This document shows, one piece after another, positions 38,701 through 53,300 of a DNA stretch of 64,000 nt. Below the pieces are notes generated by a model, which made no database searches, was not told the origin of the DNA, and saw only the letters and a program-made list of their open reading frames with translations. A program made the position numbers and the translations under genes. Source of the DNA: Crotophaga sulcirostris (Eukaryota; Chordata; Aves; Cuculiformes; Crotophagidae). Numbering within the stretch: the first letter of the stretch is position 1; every line of letters starts with the position of its first letter. Location: assembly GCA_013397455.1 (NCBI GenBank), contig VYZB01000024.1, forward strand, positions 2,189,470 to 2,253,469, written 5' to 3'.

Positions 38701-41578
38701 TCACATAATCAGAAGCCTACAAATCTGCATCATAATTAAAATGTGCGTGTTTTAAATATACTTATGAATTTATACAAACATCACATTGCAGGAGGACTGG
38801 AGGCCTCACTGAAGTGCCATTTGTTTAGCTGAATCAGCCAAGTGAGAGACATATTCAGATTTACTCTAGGTGTATCTAGACATAGATATATTTATTTTAT
38901 ATTTTGTGTCTACGAATTCCTTTATACACTTTTGTGTATTTTGGATCTACTCCTTAAACAAATACTTTGTTTGGGATTAAACTGTTTTGGATTAAGGGTA
39001 ATTTAAACTAAATGAGCTGCCTTCCACTTAGAGACATAGAGATCTGTAACACAGGGACCGTACCATTCACACAGAGCTCACCTATCCCCAGCATTTGTCC
39101 AAACCTACAGCACCCTGACTGTATTTTTAGCAGCCCACAGAACGATGTTCTAGCAGACTCAAACTCACAAATGTCTTCTTGGCATCAAATGGATTCTGAT
39201 ATGTTTTGTGATGCTGTGTAGTGTTTTATTTTGAAACCTGTTCCAGTGAAGTCTCTATGATACAAAAAAGCCAAAAAAATGACAGAGTTTTAAAATGTTT
39301 CCAAAGAGAAAGCAAAAGAGATTAGGGAAAGAAGGCAACAAGTACCCAGAAAGAAAAGGTTATCTGCATGTCAAACCACCATCCACTTCTAAGCTTTAGC
39401 TGCAATCTCGTACTCTTATTCTATCCACGCTAGTGGAAATGCAGATGGGTGATTATCCAAGGTCATACCATCTTCCAGCAGAATTGCCTGTTGCATTTAT
39501 TCAGTCTTTTGGAAATAATCCATGCAGTTTGCAAAATTTTACTTGCTACCAAGGTCACAGTAACATGTGTTTTCTTTTGCAATCCATCAGGAGAATCAGA
39601 AAGACAACATATATAGTACAGAGAGTATTACAACATTAACCCAATACAATGGTCCATGGAGATAGCATTCCTTGCTGTTCTGTTCAGCTTTACGGCAATG
39701 AGGTTTTAGATTAGCCTTCCAAATCATGCTTGTATACTGAAGTATGTGAAAGTCATATTGTTTCCAATGAAACAACATAATACATACAGGCGTCGCAGAT
39801 TCCTGACCTCTATAGTTTTTGACAGTCTCCCAAATTTAGGACTGAGAATGTCAGACTGACCCTGCACTTGGCAAGGACAATAGAAATCCTGGTTTTATCA
39901 AACTCTGCTTGATTCAGGTCTCATTACCGTTAAAAAACCCTACGATTTTGTCATATTAATGTAATATTTGCATTTGTAAGGAAGTAGAATACTTAACTGT
40001 CCCTAATTTAATTTCCTGTGTTGGATTTGGAGAGTCAGTGAGGCTCAAACATCATAAAAGGAAAAATGAAATTAATCGGTGGTGCTTGTATGTGGTAATA
40101 TTTCTCATTTGTCAGAATACTGCAAATTAAATGAGAAGAAATGAGAGCTTTGAACATGTCATAAAGTTTGGTGTTCAGTTCTTGCCCTCTACCAATCTTA
40201 CCGCAAATGCTAAAATGAAGTTGCTGACTCTGCCATTTAAATCAGAGAAAATATCAATGGCTTAATGCTATTTTGAACCTGTCAGTATGTGGGATAAGAT
40301 TAAACCTTTAAAAGTTTGCAGTGGAAGATTTAATTGATATTCCTAAAATCCACGTTCTTTTTTTCTCTCATTTTCTGACCTCATTTCTGAGTCAGAGACA
40401 AAGAGGGTGGAGTATAATAATTCTACCCAGGCCATTTGAACAGGCAAGAAGCCCAAGAAAAATGATTTTTCCATATACTAACATTAATAAATAGTAGAAT
40501 CCCAAAGCTATTTTGCAAGACTTCAATTAGCATTTTGAACATTACATTGTATAAATTCAATAGTTGTTTCTCAAGGTCCTTGCAGTATGGCTTTTTCTTG
40601 TAAATGATATTGATTTTGCTTTTTAGGCCACTCAGTGTATCATGTTCTTTCCCATTTTCTTGATGTATATTTTTTGATTTCACAGTAGGTTTTACAAAAT
40701 GCTATACATTTTCTACATGGAGATCACCCAGGTGATGACAACATGCGTTTTTTTGCATTAAGCTCAACTAAAATGCATGTGATGATTGTGTTAATATTGA
40801 GATGTATTTACTTTGCTAAGATTCTTGGGAGTTTGCTCCTCTTCACACCCTACATGGGAGAACTTTCATTTTAGTGTCCTTCCATGAGGAAAGACCAGAA
40901 CACCAGTGTTCCTCTTGCATTCACAACACATCTGCATCCAGCTACAATATTTTGTAGCAAGACAGCTCTGATAGCCAGTTTAATCAAATCAGCAAAAAAA
41001 AAAGTTGTATTTTATCTGTTTTTTTTTTCTTTTTTTTGACTACATTTAACTATCTCTGTTACCCTACACTCAGACTAAACAATTTGTTCTCAAAAAAATC
41101 CTACCTCTGCTTCCTACTTCTAGAAATCAACTTTATAGTGACTTCTCACATCTCAAATATGCCAAGAGGGGAATATGAGCACACATTTGAAGTTTCAATA
41201 CACAAAATCCAGAGCAACAAGACTGCTGACTACCATGCCCTGACTTCCTCAGGGTAAATCCATTCCAGAACCCAGCTTTACTCAAATTGATCCACAGCCT
41301 GTCTAGCCCACTTCTATCTGCATTTGCATTCATGTGTAACAGGAATACAACAATGCTCATACAGGCTTTACCAAAAGCTGAGGCAGACTCCAATCAGGAA
41401 AGAATGACTCCAAGATGGCAATAAGTATCAAGTTGCAATGGGTATTTACATTTTGCACCGCAAATGAAACATCCTATCAGGATATAAACAAGATCCAGTG
41501 TATTGTACCAGACATTACTGCATCTTTTTTTTCAAATTTCAAATGAAAAACATGAAGAAATTAAAATTGTATTTCTTA

Positions 41579-41728
<150 letters not shown>

Positions 41729-42354
41729 CTACAGAATTACAATTATGTGTTGCATATACAGCTCCCATTTAGTTTAATCCAAATTGTAAAATCTCACAGA
41801 TTAGCCCAAAGTGGTTTGGCCAGTGCATAGAAAAGGTCCTGTATGGAAAATCTCAGTATGGATAGCCACAGTGATGATGAGTTGGGAAGTGAGATCACTT
41901 ATTGTCAAGAACAGTGTGGTTCAAGGTAGAACAAAAATACAATATCAGAATACAGCATTGTTGTGATATCACAATATTGCAGCACACTACCAGAATAACG
42001 CCTTGAAGCTTTTGCAGCTTACAGATCCCAAACTCTTTCCAGCGGAGTTCTGTACTCTTCATACAGCAAACATTAATCTAGTGAACAAGGCCTGCTTTTC
42101 CTAAACAACTTTTGTGAACCCCTTAGATGTAGTGACTAGAATCAAACTGGAAATGAATCAGCTAGGGAATACTGTGAGCTTACCCATAGGACAAAACAGA
42201 ACGTGTAGCCCATGTCTGTCCTAAGCCTTCATAGTTTATGTATTATTTTCTGTAACAGAAATGTGGTTAAGTCCAGTGTATGGGCCAACTTGGGTAAACA
42301 TGTCTGACCTGTCTCAAAAGTTCTCTCTTCATGTTGAACTGAAGAAATCATGAC

Positions 42355-42378
42355 TTTTTTTTTTTTTTTTTTTTTTTT
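42355..42378 (+). repeat. 24-base T homopolymer
   Basis: This uninterrupted T run (A run in the CDK6 transcript) is the longest homopolymer in the window. No retrocopied sequence or target duplication is visible beside it, so it is treated as a simple mononucleotide repeat, probably polymorphic and error-prone in assembly. Confidence 0.9.
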
Positions 42379-43612
42379 AATCATTTGAATACAGATTAAG
42401 TCAAACCCTCCCCAAAAGCACCCAGTGCTGTTTGCTGTGGTTGCCTGGCACATAGAGGTATGTTAAACTGTCAGTTTTCAACTAAGCAACCCAGCACAGG
42501 GATCCTTGGCAGATCCCTGACCTTTATAGTTATGCAGCTATGCGACTGTCTCTGCCCACATGCTGCTGGTTAGACCTGCACTAACATCCCTCACAATTTA
42601 TTTCCAAATGATACACTCCTTCCCAGGGATATGCGCCACGTAAAGCATCTGTTTTTAGGCTGTTCTTGTTCTGGTGATCATGTCGCAACATGTTGTAGAG
42701 ACTCAGTGGGAATTTTACTGGCACTGCTTGTACTTTGATGAGTCCTGCACATTGGACCCACAACAGAGATGGGACAGTTTATATTTATCCTTTTGTTTCC
42801 CACAAGTAGACCAAATATATATAAAGTTGACTGTATCTCTTCAGTGTATTTACAGAAGAACACAAGGAGCTTCTTCAGAGTCCTTGTGAGCTATTACGTT
42901 GCTAGAATATAATCTCAGAGCTGCAAGAGTATCCTCCTCCTGAGAGCAGTTATAATCCAGCCATAACAACACATGATCATCAGCTAAATATCAACATTTT
43001 CCTAGTGTGTGCTATAATTTAAAGGCCTGGCTATTAACTGGGGGCAAGGAGGGTCTCAACAACTACTGGTTTGTTCCTCCAGCAAACACAAAAGCAGTTT
43101 TCAGGAGGGGCATGAAACAAAGCAAAAACACCAAAAAGAAACAAGTGCAAAGGTAAGAATGAAAATAACTTTAAAAATTATGTTACCTAGGATAGCAAGT
43201 TCTGAATTTCAAGACCACTACAAAGAAATATGTAAGAAGACTGGGTTTTCTTAATGATAACAATATAATTGTCTTCTAAGCAAAAATAACAATGGGAGTA
43301 ATCAGTCGAATTTGCTGGTCAAAGACAGCTGAAACAAAAGCAAATACAACATTTATTACAATCATTACATGCCCTGACAGCCTTTGGAACTACTGAATGG
43401 CTATTGAAGGGAGGTTCACGGATATTTGCACAAGTGGTCATATTTGCTAACAGTCCTCTTAAACACTTTGATCTCTATTCATAAAATTTGTCTTTGAAAC
43501 AGTTCAATAACACAGTGCAAAGTACTGCACTGGCAAGCTAGACTTCCAGATACCTGTCCACAGAAAGAGATTCTTGTGTGGAAACTGGGCGTTATTTAGC
43601 TCTGTTTGTCTT

Positions 43613-43688
43613 GTTCCTGAGTTGGTACCATGCCAGTGATGCTTTTCCAAGTTCCTGACAAGGTACCATACCAGGGATGCTTTTCCAA
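43613..43688 (+). repeat. Imperfect 38 bp tandem duplication (two copies)
   Basis: The copies at 43613-43650 and 43651-43688 both begin GTTCCTGA, share GGTACCAT in the middle and end GATGCTTTTCCAA, with about five mismatches. The divergence suggests an older event than the perfect 26 bp duplication at 16555-16606. No function is evident. Confidence 0.9.
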
Positions 43689-44239
43689 AGTATTTCTACA
43701 AAAAGCAGAAAAGTTTCCTTAGAGACTCACTCCAGGGAAAGAAGACAAATGGTAACTGGAGATCAGGCATTTTTACTGGAGCTCCCCTATCTGAATCAGA
43801 TAGAATTCCTCCTAATACATATTTTTTCCTGATGCAGTTGTACTTCTTAAACTGACCTGCACTTTTATTCTCTCAGGACAATTGTGGAAAAGCTTACTGA
43901 AGAAATGTTGCTTTGAGAAATTAGATATAACAATTTCAATCCATTTTTGTTTGCCAATGACTGGGTGCAGTGTCAGGAGCAAGAGCTATGTGATCTCTGA
44001 TCTGTGGGAATACCACTAAACCTCACAATTCCTGGTTTGAGATCCACATAGCTTTTCTCACACAGAGTGAAAGGGTGTTTTATTTTCCCCAACCCCACCA
44101 GCCCTGCCACATTAAGGCTCTGCACTCTCATAGGAAAAGGATCAGGGGATGCATGGTTGTGAGAGAGTTTGAATACTTCTGACAATGAATGCCCCAAACT
44201 GAAATCTCTTTTCCAGGGATATGTGGCACAGGACAGCTG

Positions 44240-44360
44240 CTCCTTTCCTGAGAGGAGTGTCTTAGCTCGTGCTCGGTCCCTGGGCGCTCGCTCAGGGGGA
44301 ACAGTGCTGTTTTCAGAAGGCTGCGGAAGTGTGCAGCCTCTTAGCAGCTTCTCCCACGTG
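44240..44360. other. Small CpG-rich patch in intron
   Basis: Several CpGs cluster here (for example GCTCGTGCTCGG, GGGCGCTCGCTC, GCTGCGGAAG, CCCACGTGACC), in a region otherwise poor in CpG. It is too short for a classical CpG island. The open frames on both strands over it (up to 130 codons, 43973-44365 on the minus strand) show no known domain and probably reflect the local composition. It could be an intronic enhancer or alternative promoter. Confidence 0.4.
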
Positions 44361-47300
44361 ACCACTTACTGGCACAGTTCCACAAGCATTTGCACCCTGC
44401 TACACTCCATGCATGCATACATAGGGGACTGGGAGATTTTACTTCTGAGTAATGTGGAAACTTAAACCTTTAAAAAAATTATTTCCAAAGTCTTAGAGTT
44501 AATTTCCAGCAAATGCCTGATTGCTTTATAGTCAGAGAGGAAGTAATCTATGTTGAGTTCTTTTGATACGCTGTCATTACTGTGTAATTATAAAAGTGAC
44601 CAAATAACCTTTATGGTTTGTAATATGCAAGTCTGTGTTTCAAAATGTGAATCCGAAAGGGATCAAAATGTACTAAATGTCAGTTTGCGCACAAGTAATG
44701 CCACAGATGACTCCTCTAGTGGTCAGGGTCTTCTGAAAAGCACAGGATGATGCACATGATGCAGTGGTTTTGACACAGAGTTTCACACTGTCTTTCTCTT
44801 ACCATAGAAACTAAGAAAATATTTGTGGACATTCCATTAACATTTGCAGATAAGTAGAAATGAAAATTATTCTGAACACAGGATATGGTGAGGCAGAACA
44901 ACTAGATCATCGCTTCCTCTTTAGCAAAGTTCTGACTTAGAACGAAAAAATGCTTTGCTTAGGTAAGCCACACCACCAGTGAGACAGGCTCTCCCTGAGA
45001 GACAGAGCACTTGATAAAGAGCTGCTTGATAAAATCCCATCTTTAGGATGGAAAAAGTAAGCATCTGCATCAGTACGCATGTGACGCATGTAATGTGGCA
45101 CGTAGTGATTGTTCTGTAGGAAAAGGGGTTCATGCTCAAATGCTGACAGAGATCCTAAATTCAGCTTAATGTTCCTAAATGTTTTGGAGGTTTTAGGCTT
45201 TTGTGACCATGTTGCATTTTAGTCCTCTTATCTAATAAACTTCCCTTTGTCTCCTCCTTGCTTCTTCCCACCCTGCCTGGTCACTTTAGCTCCTCTCTTA
45301 AACCAGGCAGGTTCCTCCCAGCTGTCCCCTGACCTCCTGGCACCTCTCCTCTGCCTTTGCTTTTCTCCCACATGGCAGTGGCCCCCCTGACAACATGACT
45401 GAACATGCCTCAGTCCCTGCTGCTCATGTGCAAATGTCATGTGGACACAGCCTGCTCCATGTTCCCTGTCTGCTCCCTTGCATCCCTTAACTCCCCTGAA
45501 TTTCACACCCTGTTCCCTCTTCTTTCAACTACATCCAAATGCTCCTGGGCCAAATTAACTCCTTTTCCCCCTTAGCTTCTCAGCCCGCTCTGCCTGTCCT
45601 GAGGATACCCTATGACATTCATATTTCATAGATTAAGCTAAGCATGAAAATATTGAGGATAGTTCACACACTGGCAAGAGTATGTACCTAAAGGAAAAAA
45701 TATGTTCCTTTTCCACTGAACATTTTATGTTTCCACTACCCAAATAAGTTGGGAAGATATAAGATAAGAATGATATCAGTAGTTGCAGATCACTGCTTCT
45801 AACAATTTAAATGTCCATAGATTTAGGTAGCACTCCAGGATGAAAATACATGATATGTGTATCTAGGAGGCATTAGAAAGAAAAAGAATATTTGCAGAAG
45901 TCTACTGAATCTGTGTCTGACCCCTTAAAGAAGGAAATGTGCTCACTGAGAAGTAAGGGGAGAGCTGCATTTAGAGTCAGAAGAAAGAGAACTTTATTTT
46001 AAAAGAAAACTTTCTGCTTTATTATACCTGACAGATCTTGCTATTTGGGACCATCTAGCCCCAGGAGTTTCAGTCCTGCACTTCATGGTATCTGTTTCTG
46101 ACGAAAAGTCAAATTAGTGGTAAATATTTGCTCACTAGCAATGCGAACACAAGATCCAGGCATTTTGTCAGTTTCATTTAATTTCCATTTACTTTACAGA
46201 GTAGATTTTCACTTTTGGATAACTGTTTAATTTAAATTGATCTGCACAACAGATGACCCTTTCCCAATATAGTTGCTGTCTGAACAGCATCCAGTTCAAA
46301 AAAGACAAAGACAGACAGAGGTTTAGGGATGGGGCTGAGTAACACAGACACAAAAGACTACATTTTGGTTTGCCACAGACTTTAAGTACAGACCAATGCC
46401 CAGTTGCACAGCTACAGGAACAAAGCAGGGATCAGACTGTAACACAGTGGCTATGTCTGTGCTAGGAAATTAAATGGGACAGGAAATGTTCCTTTGGCAC
46501 TGAGACCAACAGGCACAGAGTGGCCTATGTCCATATTATTAAATTCTCAGCCTCCCCAAAAAGGTGACCGCATGCAAACTGCTTACTGGGCATGGTCTTT
46601 GGTCCATGTTTAACTGTGCCTATGAACTGTCTGGGGAAAGGCTGGTTGGCATAACTGAAAACCATGCCAGGAACCATTCTAATAATTTAACAGTATAGAC
46701 AATTGAGCTCCAGTACCCACGAACGTTTCCTGGCACTCTTTAATCTACCAGCCAGTGAGTCACGCTGTGGCCCCGGGTCTTCCTTTCACTCCAGAGAGAA
46801 GGCGTTTTGCTATGCTTCCCTCATCTCCGCCGATTCAGAGGGGGCTCCAGGATGGCGATGGGGTGGGGGAGGTATGGCCCACTCCTCATCTCACCCAGCG
46901 ACTGATTCTGTTTTATCTTAAGTGTGTTGTACAGGTCAGATGAACACATGCTGCAACTGTTTACTATCTACAAGGAGAATCTGACTGGCCCACATGTAGA
47001 CATCTTCTTTTCAGACATCTAAAGCTGGATGAGATTAAGTCTACTCTAGTTCTGAAGGGACTTTGAAGAGGCCTATAAAACCTTTTAAAATATTAGTTTT
47101 CACAGAAATCACACCACAAAAGCAATTAGCAGGACGCATAAATTCATGCAAACTATCCTTGAATCCAAATAAAAATCTTCTTCCAAATCTTTTGCCTTTG
47201 TGATTGTGGTTTCTACTGCACTCTTTTCGGTGTTGATTTTGTGAATTACATTTGCCAGGAGAAACTGGCTCATTTCATTGCTTAAAGCATTTCAGTTGCA

Positions 47301-50300
47301 TGAAAGATTATTTGTAAACTTTTTTTTTCAAGTTCCCTAACATGGTTCTTAAACTCAGTTATTTTCTTCAGTTCTCACTAGCAGGGCTTTCATATTATCT
47401 TTGGGGCATCTTTTTGACTCTTTTTCTATAGAATACATGGTGTTGTATGTGGAATGTAGTTCCTTAGTGTTGCTTCATGATTTCCCAACTTTACATAAAA
47501 TCTATCACTTTGAACTGTTCAGGAAGATTTAAGAAGGAATCCTTCCAGTTTCACTACGGAGCTGCTCCTGCATGGCTTCTTATTCAGGTCTGGGACTCTA
47601 AGACGACTCACACAATTTTCTTCAAACTTTGTAGAAAATTCTTCTCAGTGGTATGACTAAGCCTGACACATTCACCACCAACTGCTTGGAGAGGACAGAA
47701 TTACAGATGGGTAAAAATCCAGGCTTGCATATTCATTGAAGTCTGGCTTCAGTCTCCACTGTGGATTGACTTTCTCATTAATGTACCTCCCTCTTGCTTG
47801 CTAGAAACAGAGCTAAATCTCCACACTGTCTGAAAAGAAGAAACTGAATTTCCCAAATGAATAGGTTTAAAAATGGCTGACTGGTTAGAGAGTGTAACAT
47901 TACTTAAAATGAAGTCAGTGTAATATTAAAAATTAGGAAAAGAAAGAATTTGTCTAATCATGTTTTATCATGTGCAGTTTGGAATCCTGACTGATAATCA
48001 GGATTGAGTAGTACAGAAGCCGTGATTCAGAGGGTAGGTGACACTAAATCACAAGGTGATGGAATTTCTGCAGGATGATGAGCTCTGACACCTACCCTGG
48101 ACCTTTGGCCACCTCCAGCCCTCTCGCACACTGAACCGCCCTTTGCTGCTCCACTCCAGCAGTGCGGACAATTTTGTGTGCGTGTGTGCATGAGAGGGAA
48201 AGAAGGGAAGGGGTAGTCTGGGGGGAGGAACAAAGAGAAAAGAGATGAGGAAGGGAGAGAGGGATGATGCCTCATTGCACCATGCAGCACCTTGCACAGC
48301 AACCTCCAGCAAAGAAGTTTTCCAAAACAAACCCACCTATCCTAAAGGTGTAATATGGCCAAGATAGGTGATGGCAGCATAGGCTTTTGAGCCTTTGTAC
48401 AGTGAATTTAATGTATTTTTCATCCCTGCTTTGGAAGAGGAGTGTGTCTGCTTTACTTACCTTACTATATTTACTCTACTTGCTTTTACTGTCTTACTGT
48501 ATTTTGCTGTCACTATAGTTAAATCATTTGCTGAGCATTCTGCCTTTGTAAAGCAAGCCTAGAACTGTCTTTATTCTATTTCTGAACACCCTCTTATTAT
48601 TTCAGATTGTGATGGAGAAGGTAATAATCACTACAGTATACAGCATGCTTTAGTTTCCAGGGATAATATCAGCCTTTATTTTCTTCTTTAAGTAGCGGTT
48701 CTTCCCCTATTACGTCAGCATTTTCAGTTCCATCGCAGAGATAGATATAGTCTGAGAGAATGTTTCTTTCTTAGAGAAAGATGATTATATTTTGACTGCT
48801 TATATAAACATGAAAATAGTTTCCCTTTTAAAGTAAAAGTGAACCAAACTACCTTGATGGCTTTTACAAAGCACTTTGTTTCTTGACGAAATGTTTAATA
48901 TATATAAAAATGACATCACTTCAAGTGCAAACAGTCTCATGAAGTACACATGGTAATAGCAACTTTATCTCTTTATTCACATTTGTCTTCATTTTAGGCA
49001 CAAGACTAATTAACTGCTTTGTGAAAAGTGGAAGGATTGTTGCTATTACTTCATTTGTTAAATCATCAAGCAAAAAACTACCTATTTGTAGAAGACACAA
49101 ATCCTCATCACATGTGCCACTGGCTATCATTAGAATGTGATCTCTTTTTGATGCTAAAACATTGGTGTTTTGAAGAAAGCAAGATTTAGCACGCAATGGC
49201 AAATAAAGAAGCCATTGATTTCTTTGATGGTTTATATACAAAAAACAAATCAGAATCTGTCTTTTTTATTTCTAGGAAGAACCACGTAAGCCAGTGTGAT
49301 GCTGCTACTGCAGAATATTTCTAGGTACATCCGTTGTCAGTAGGAATGCATGTGCGCAAACGAGTGTGTGTTTGCACATCATGTGTGTATATAAACACCA
49401 GCGGAAAATACTTTACCTCCATTCAGTGGTTTTTACCTCAAAAGTCTCTGTGCACTAAGCAGTTTTGTGTAACAGCTACTAGAAAGGAAAACCGGCTCTT
49501 AAGATGAGGTAACATTCTCAACCATTAGTGATAATTCAGAACTTACCTCAAAACCAATACAAGGAAATGTCTTTCCATTAAGCAGAATATTTCATAGAAT
49601 TCTCGGCCGACACCATACAGAGAATATTTCTGAGAGAAATTTCACTTGAAAAGTGTTTTATCTTTGTACGAAAAGAAAGAAGCAAAAATAATATCAGCAG
49701 CACTGCTGCACCTGATCCAGAGACCATGAAATTCAAAGACAGACTTCCCAGGGCTTGTCGTGTTTAAAATCAAAGCTACAATGCCCTGATTTCTGAGCTT
49801 CAGAGCAGCCTTCCGTGGAATATGGGACAGCTCAGTTCTTTACAGAAGTGGTCAGCATTGCATGCAATGAGGCTTGTGCTGATACTATGTATTTACATAT
49901 AGAGATACCTGTCAACACTGAGACTAACAGGTTTTTAAAAAATGTTGCCATTCTACAATCATGCTTCAAGACTGAATAATCAAAAAATAAGTAAAATGAA
50001 AAAACTAATTTTAATAATCTATCTCACAGCTGAAAACAACACAAAGGCAGAGAGAAATAAACACCACTGGCTTCTTATGCTCATCAAGTCAAATGTCTAC
50101 TACAAGAAAGAAGAAATTTCCTTCCACAATACTAAAAGAAATAAAGCATTTAAAGTGGGCAGCCTGCAACTGTGCCTTAGAATACAGGTCTTGTTCTGGT
50201 CCTGGCTGAAGCACTTTGGCATGTTTCTGCTCTTTCAGTCACCTGTTTGCAATAGCTAGCTAAGGGAACAGCAATAATTTCTAGTACCACATCCTGGGCC

Positions 50301-53300
50301 TTGTTCCAGTTGCTTTGCTCTACTTTATGTCTTTATGTAGCTACCAAACCGACTCATCTAGCACCCTACATATTCCCAGGCATCCAGCTCTTCTACAGTG
50401 TCTCACATGACTTATGCCCAGCCCCTGGGAGAAGGAGAACACATAGCTCTAACTTGCACCAAGGACCAAGCCCTGGTCAGCTCCACACTCAGATCCCCAG
50501 AAGCTGCCCTTGTAACTGGTCTCTCCCCTAGTTCATCACACTACAGAATCTGAGCCTTACCACTTACAGTTTGGCTTTATAATGAAGACCAGCTTTCCAC
50601 TGCTACTAGAAAACAATAGTCAGCTTAATACAGAAGCCTCCCCACTTCCTGGGGTGCTGTGTTAGACATCGGTTCTGAACAGAAAAAAACTAAATAAAGC
50701 AACACCTTGAAGGACACTGCAGACCTCTCTCCGATGGAACTTGGGCCCACTTCTGTTTAAAACCATCTTTCAAAAAAGAAGACAATGCAAAAAGAAAATA
50801 CTTTAGGTGAGAGGCTTTATTGTGGTGGCTACAGCTGCTTCTGGACGAGAAAGAAGGTGGAATTAAAGTTTTTAATGAAACACAAACATCAAAATTGACC
50901 CAAACAAATGAGTCACTCTCAAAAAGAAATACTCCGTACCATTTTGAGGTGAATACAACCACTGAGTCAGAGTTTAACACAGAATTCTGTAGGATCCTGA
51001 ATTGTTACAGACTACTATGAAAAAAATGAAGTTTATCAGCTTGGGACTCTAAAATAGGGGAAATTTGGTGCAAACAACTTCTACAAGATACTATTTTCAC
51101 TCAGTTGAGAATGAAACTTATGAACTAATGCTGTGCTTTGAGTTAATGGTGAGAGCTGAACAGGAAAGTAAGGACACAAATAGCAATCAGGGCGTATAGG
51201 TAAGAAAGTTGTACTTTGCATACGGCAGGGTGAGCAGGGGACAAGTGTGCATGAGTGGATTAGCTTCTAAGTAAGAGCTTACCTGGTCTTTACCCAGAAT
51301 GCATAATGAAGTTAAAATAAAAACATTCCCAATTAATCTGAAAATATTTCTCCCAGTGTCTTTTGTACTGAAGGTCTGATTTGGACAAGAGTAGTCTCTG
51401 GCCCATGTAAAATTAAGATATTTGTCCAGATAACTTATGAAGCTGATACATATGAGAAATTTCATATCTCTAATACTACAGTTGTTAAAAATTTGTGTTC
51501 TAACTTTGGTCTCTCTTCAATTCTACGTCACATCAACTCCTAGGAGAAGCACTCATCTAGCAGAGGCACTGAGCTGGAATCTTTCCTCAGTAGCATGACA
51601 CGGTATGGTGGGAGCTCGCAGAGCACCTGGTATACTGTTATGCAGTCATACAACTCTCCTTCCCCAAAGTAGACTGGGGCTGTGATGCCCCCGTTGGAAG
51701 TGGAAACTTGTGCTCATAGTGATACAGACTCTACCAAGGCTTGTGTTAGGGGCCTGGAGCCAAAGTACCAATTTCATTGATAGCCTGGTATGGTATACAT
51801 ATTAAAAGGGCTGGTGGAGCAACATTTGTCAGTGATGCTTGTGTGAAGCAATAGCTTACAGTTAAACCTCCTATATTACAGCAAAACCCAAAGGGAACCC
51901 AGGGTTGCAATTAAAAAAGCTTCTTTGCTGTAGAAGCTCCTCTTGGGATGCACATGCCCTCACTACTTCCCAAGGTGCAGACTTCAAGCCTATTACCACC
52001 ATGATGGCTGACATGAAGTTGGACCTACCTATACCTATGGCATAAAGAATCTGGGCAACTCTAAACACTGCAAATCTGTTCTACATTTGAAATTGAATGC
52101 AGTAGATTTTAGTATGGCTTTTAAAAAATGTATGACTTTAAATGGAAGTAAGGAAAAATGTAAAGGAGACCATAGAGATGAAACTCCTATGCAAAGTCTT
52201 TCAAGGGCTCCTTGAAAGTAAAATTTGGGAAATAAAACCCTCATGAAACATCTTTATTTCTAAAAACAAATGAGTAAAGAGGTTTGGAAATACACAGGTT
52301 TCTAGAAAAAAAAAAAGAAAAAGATGAACAACGTACCACGGATCATTAAAAATGAGTTGAATTTTGATGCAAATAGCAGCAGGACAAGGACATGCTGTAG
52401 ATATGTAATTTCATGGCAAAACCAAGGACTGGATAGAAAGGACAAAAAGACTAAGGGGAGTCTTCAAACTGTCTGAATCTCCCATTTAAATAGCTTTGTG
52501 AGCTTAAGACCTATAAAACACCAGGCGTAATCCACTGACTTTCCAAGGCTATGAGTTTCGTAGGTATCTTTACTCATCAAATTCCTCTTAGTCTGAAAGT
52601 GTCTGTGGATCTTAAGTGTAGATGGTCACACATACAAGAAAGGCCCATGCTGGAGAAACAAGCATCTGGATTTCAGCTGAGCTCTACTGTGTGTGATGTA
52701 TGTTTAGGCAGACAGATACCCGGATGTTCTCCACAGGAGTCCATATGGAGTCCTAGCTGGTGAAGCCTGTAGCTAGCTAATAGTGGTGGTGGAAGCACTA
52801 TGTGTTTACATACACATTAACATCTTGTACAGATGTTATGATATTAACGTCAAAGTGGAAACTCACCCTGAAGGAGACTTAATTGGTACCGCCTACATCC
52901 AAGCAAATACTTCGACCACTAGGCTAGGGGTTTTTTGGGCGACAGCTTTCCTTGCCTTTGTTGAAGCCAAGTCACTCTTCTGCCAGGAGTATATGAGTCA
53001 TGGGGCAAGACTGTGTCTGAAAGGAGCTGAATGCTTAAGAACAATCAGCTGGAAGGGGCAAGGAGCCGAGTTTCTGGATACTGCTCTCTGGAATGTGTAT
53101 GCATTTTACATTAGACCATCACGGGATAAAAATAAAAGCAGGCATCAATTATATTAACCAGGTTGGATTCTACTTTGGATTTAGGCAGATGCTATTCCAT
53201 CTCTCTGACTCTAATGGATGGGACTCATAAAAACTTTAGAAGATGGCACTCTGTTTTATTCTGTGGAGAAAGATGCAACATCTCTTCCCTTGCTACTTGA

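Noticed and set aside
42355..42378. T run as the tail of a processed pseudogene on the minus strand
   Set aside because: No gene-like sequence precedes it and no target duplication flanks it.
43973..44365. 130-codon minus-strand frame as a possible exon or gene
   Set aside because: No domain recognised and no convincing splice context. It coincides with a CpG-rich patch that removes stop codons on both strands. Kept only as a regulatory lead.
45210..45260. AATAAACTTCCC followed by a pyrimidine-rich stretch, resembling an LTR R/U5 junction
   Set aside because: No TATA box, TG...CA ends or target duplication could be found around it.
51541..51860. GC-moderate stretch that looked like an old LTR or retrogene
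   Set aside because: No diagnostic motif, terminal repeats or recognisable translation.
52783..53157. 124-codon plus-strand frame
   Set aside because: Resembles no protein family I know, is antisense within the CDK6 intron, and has no promoter or poly(A) context.
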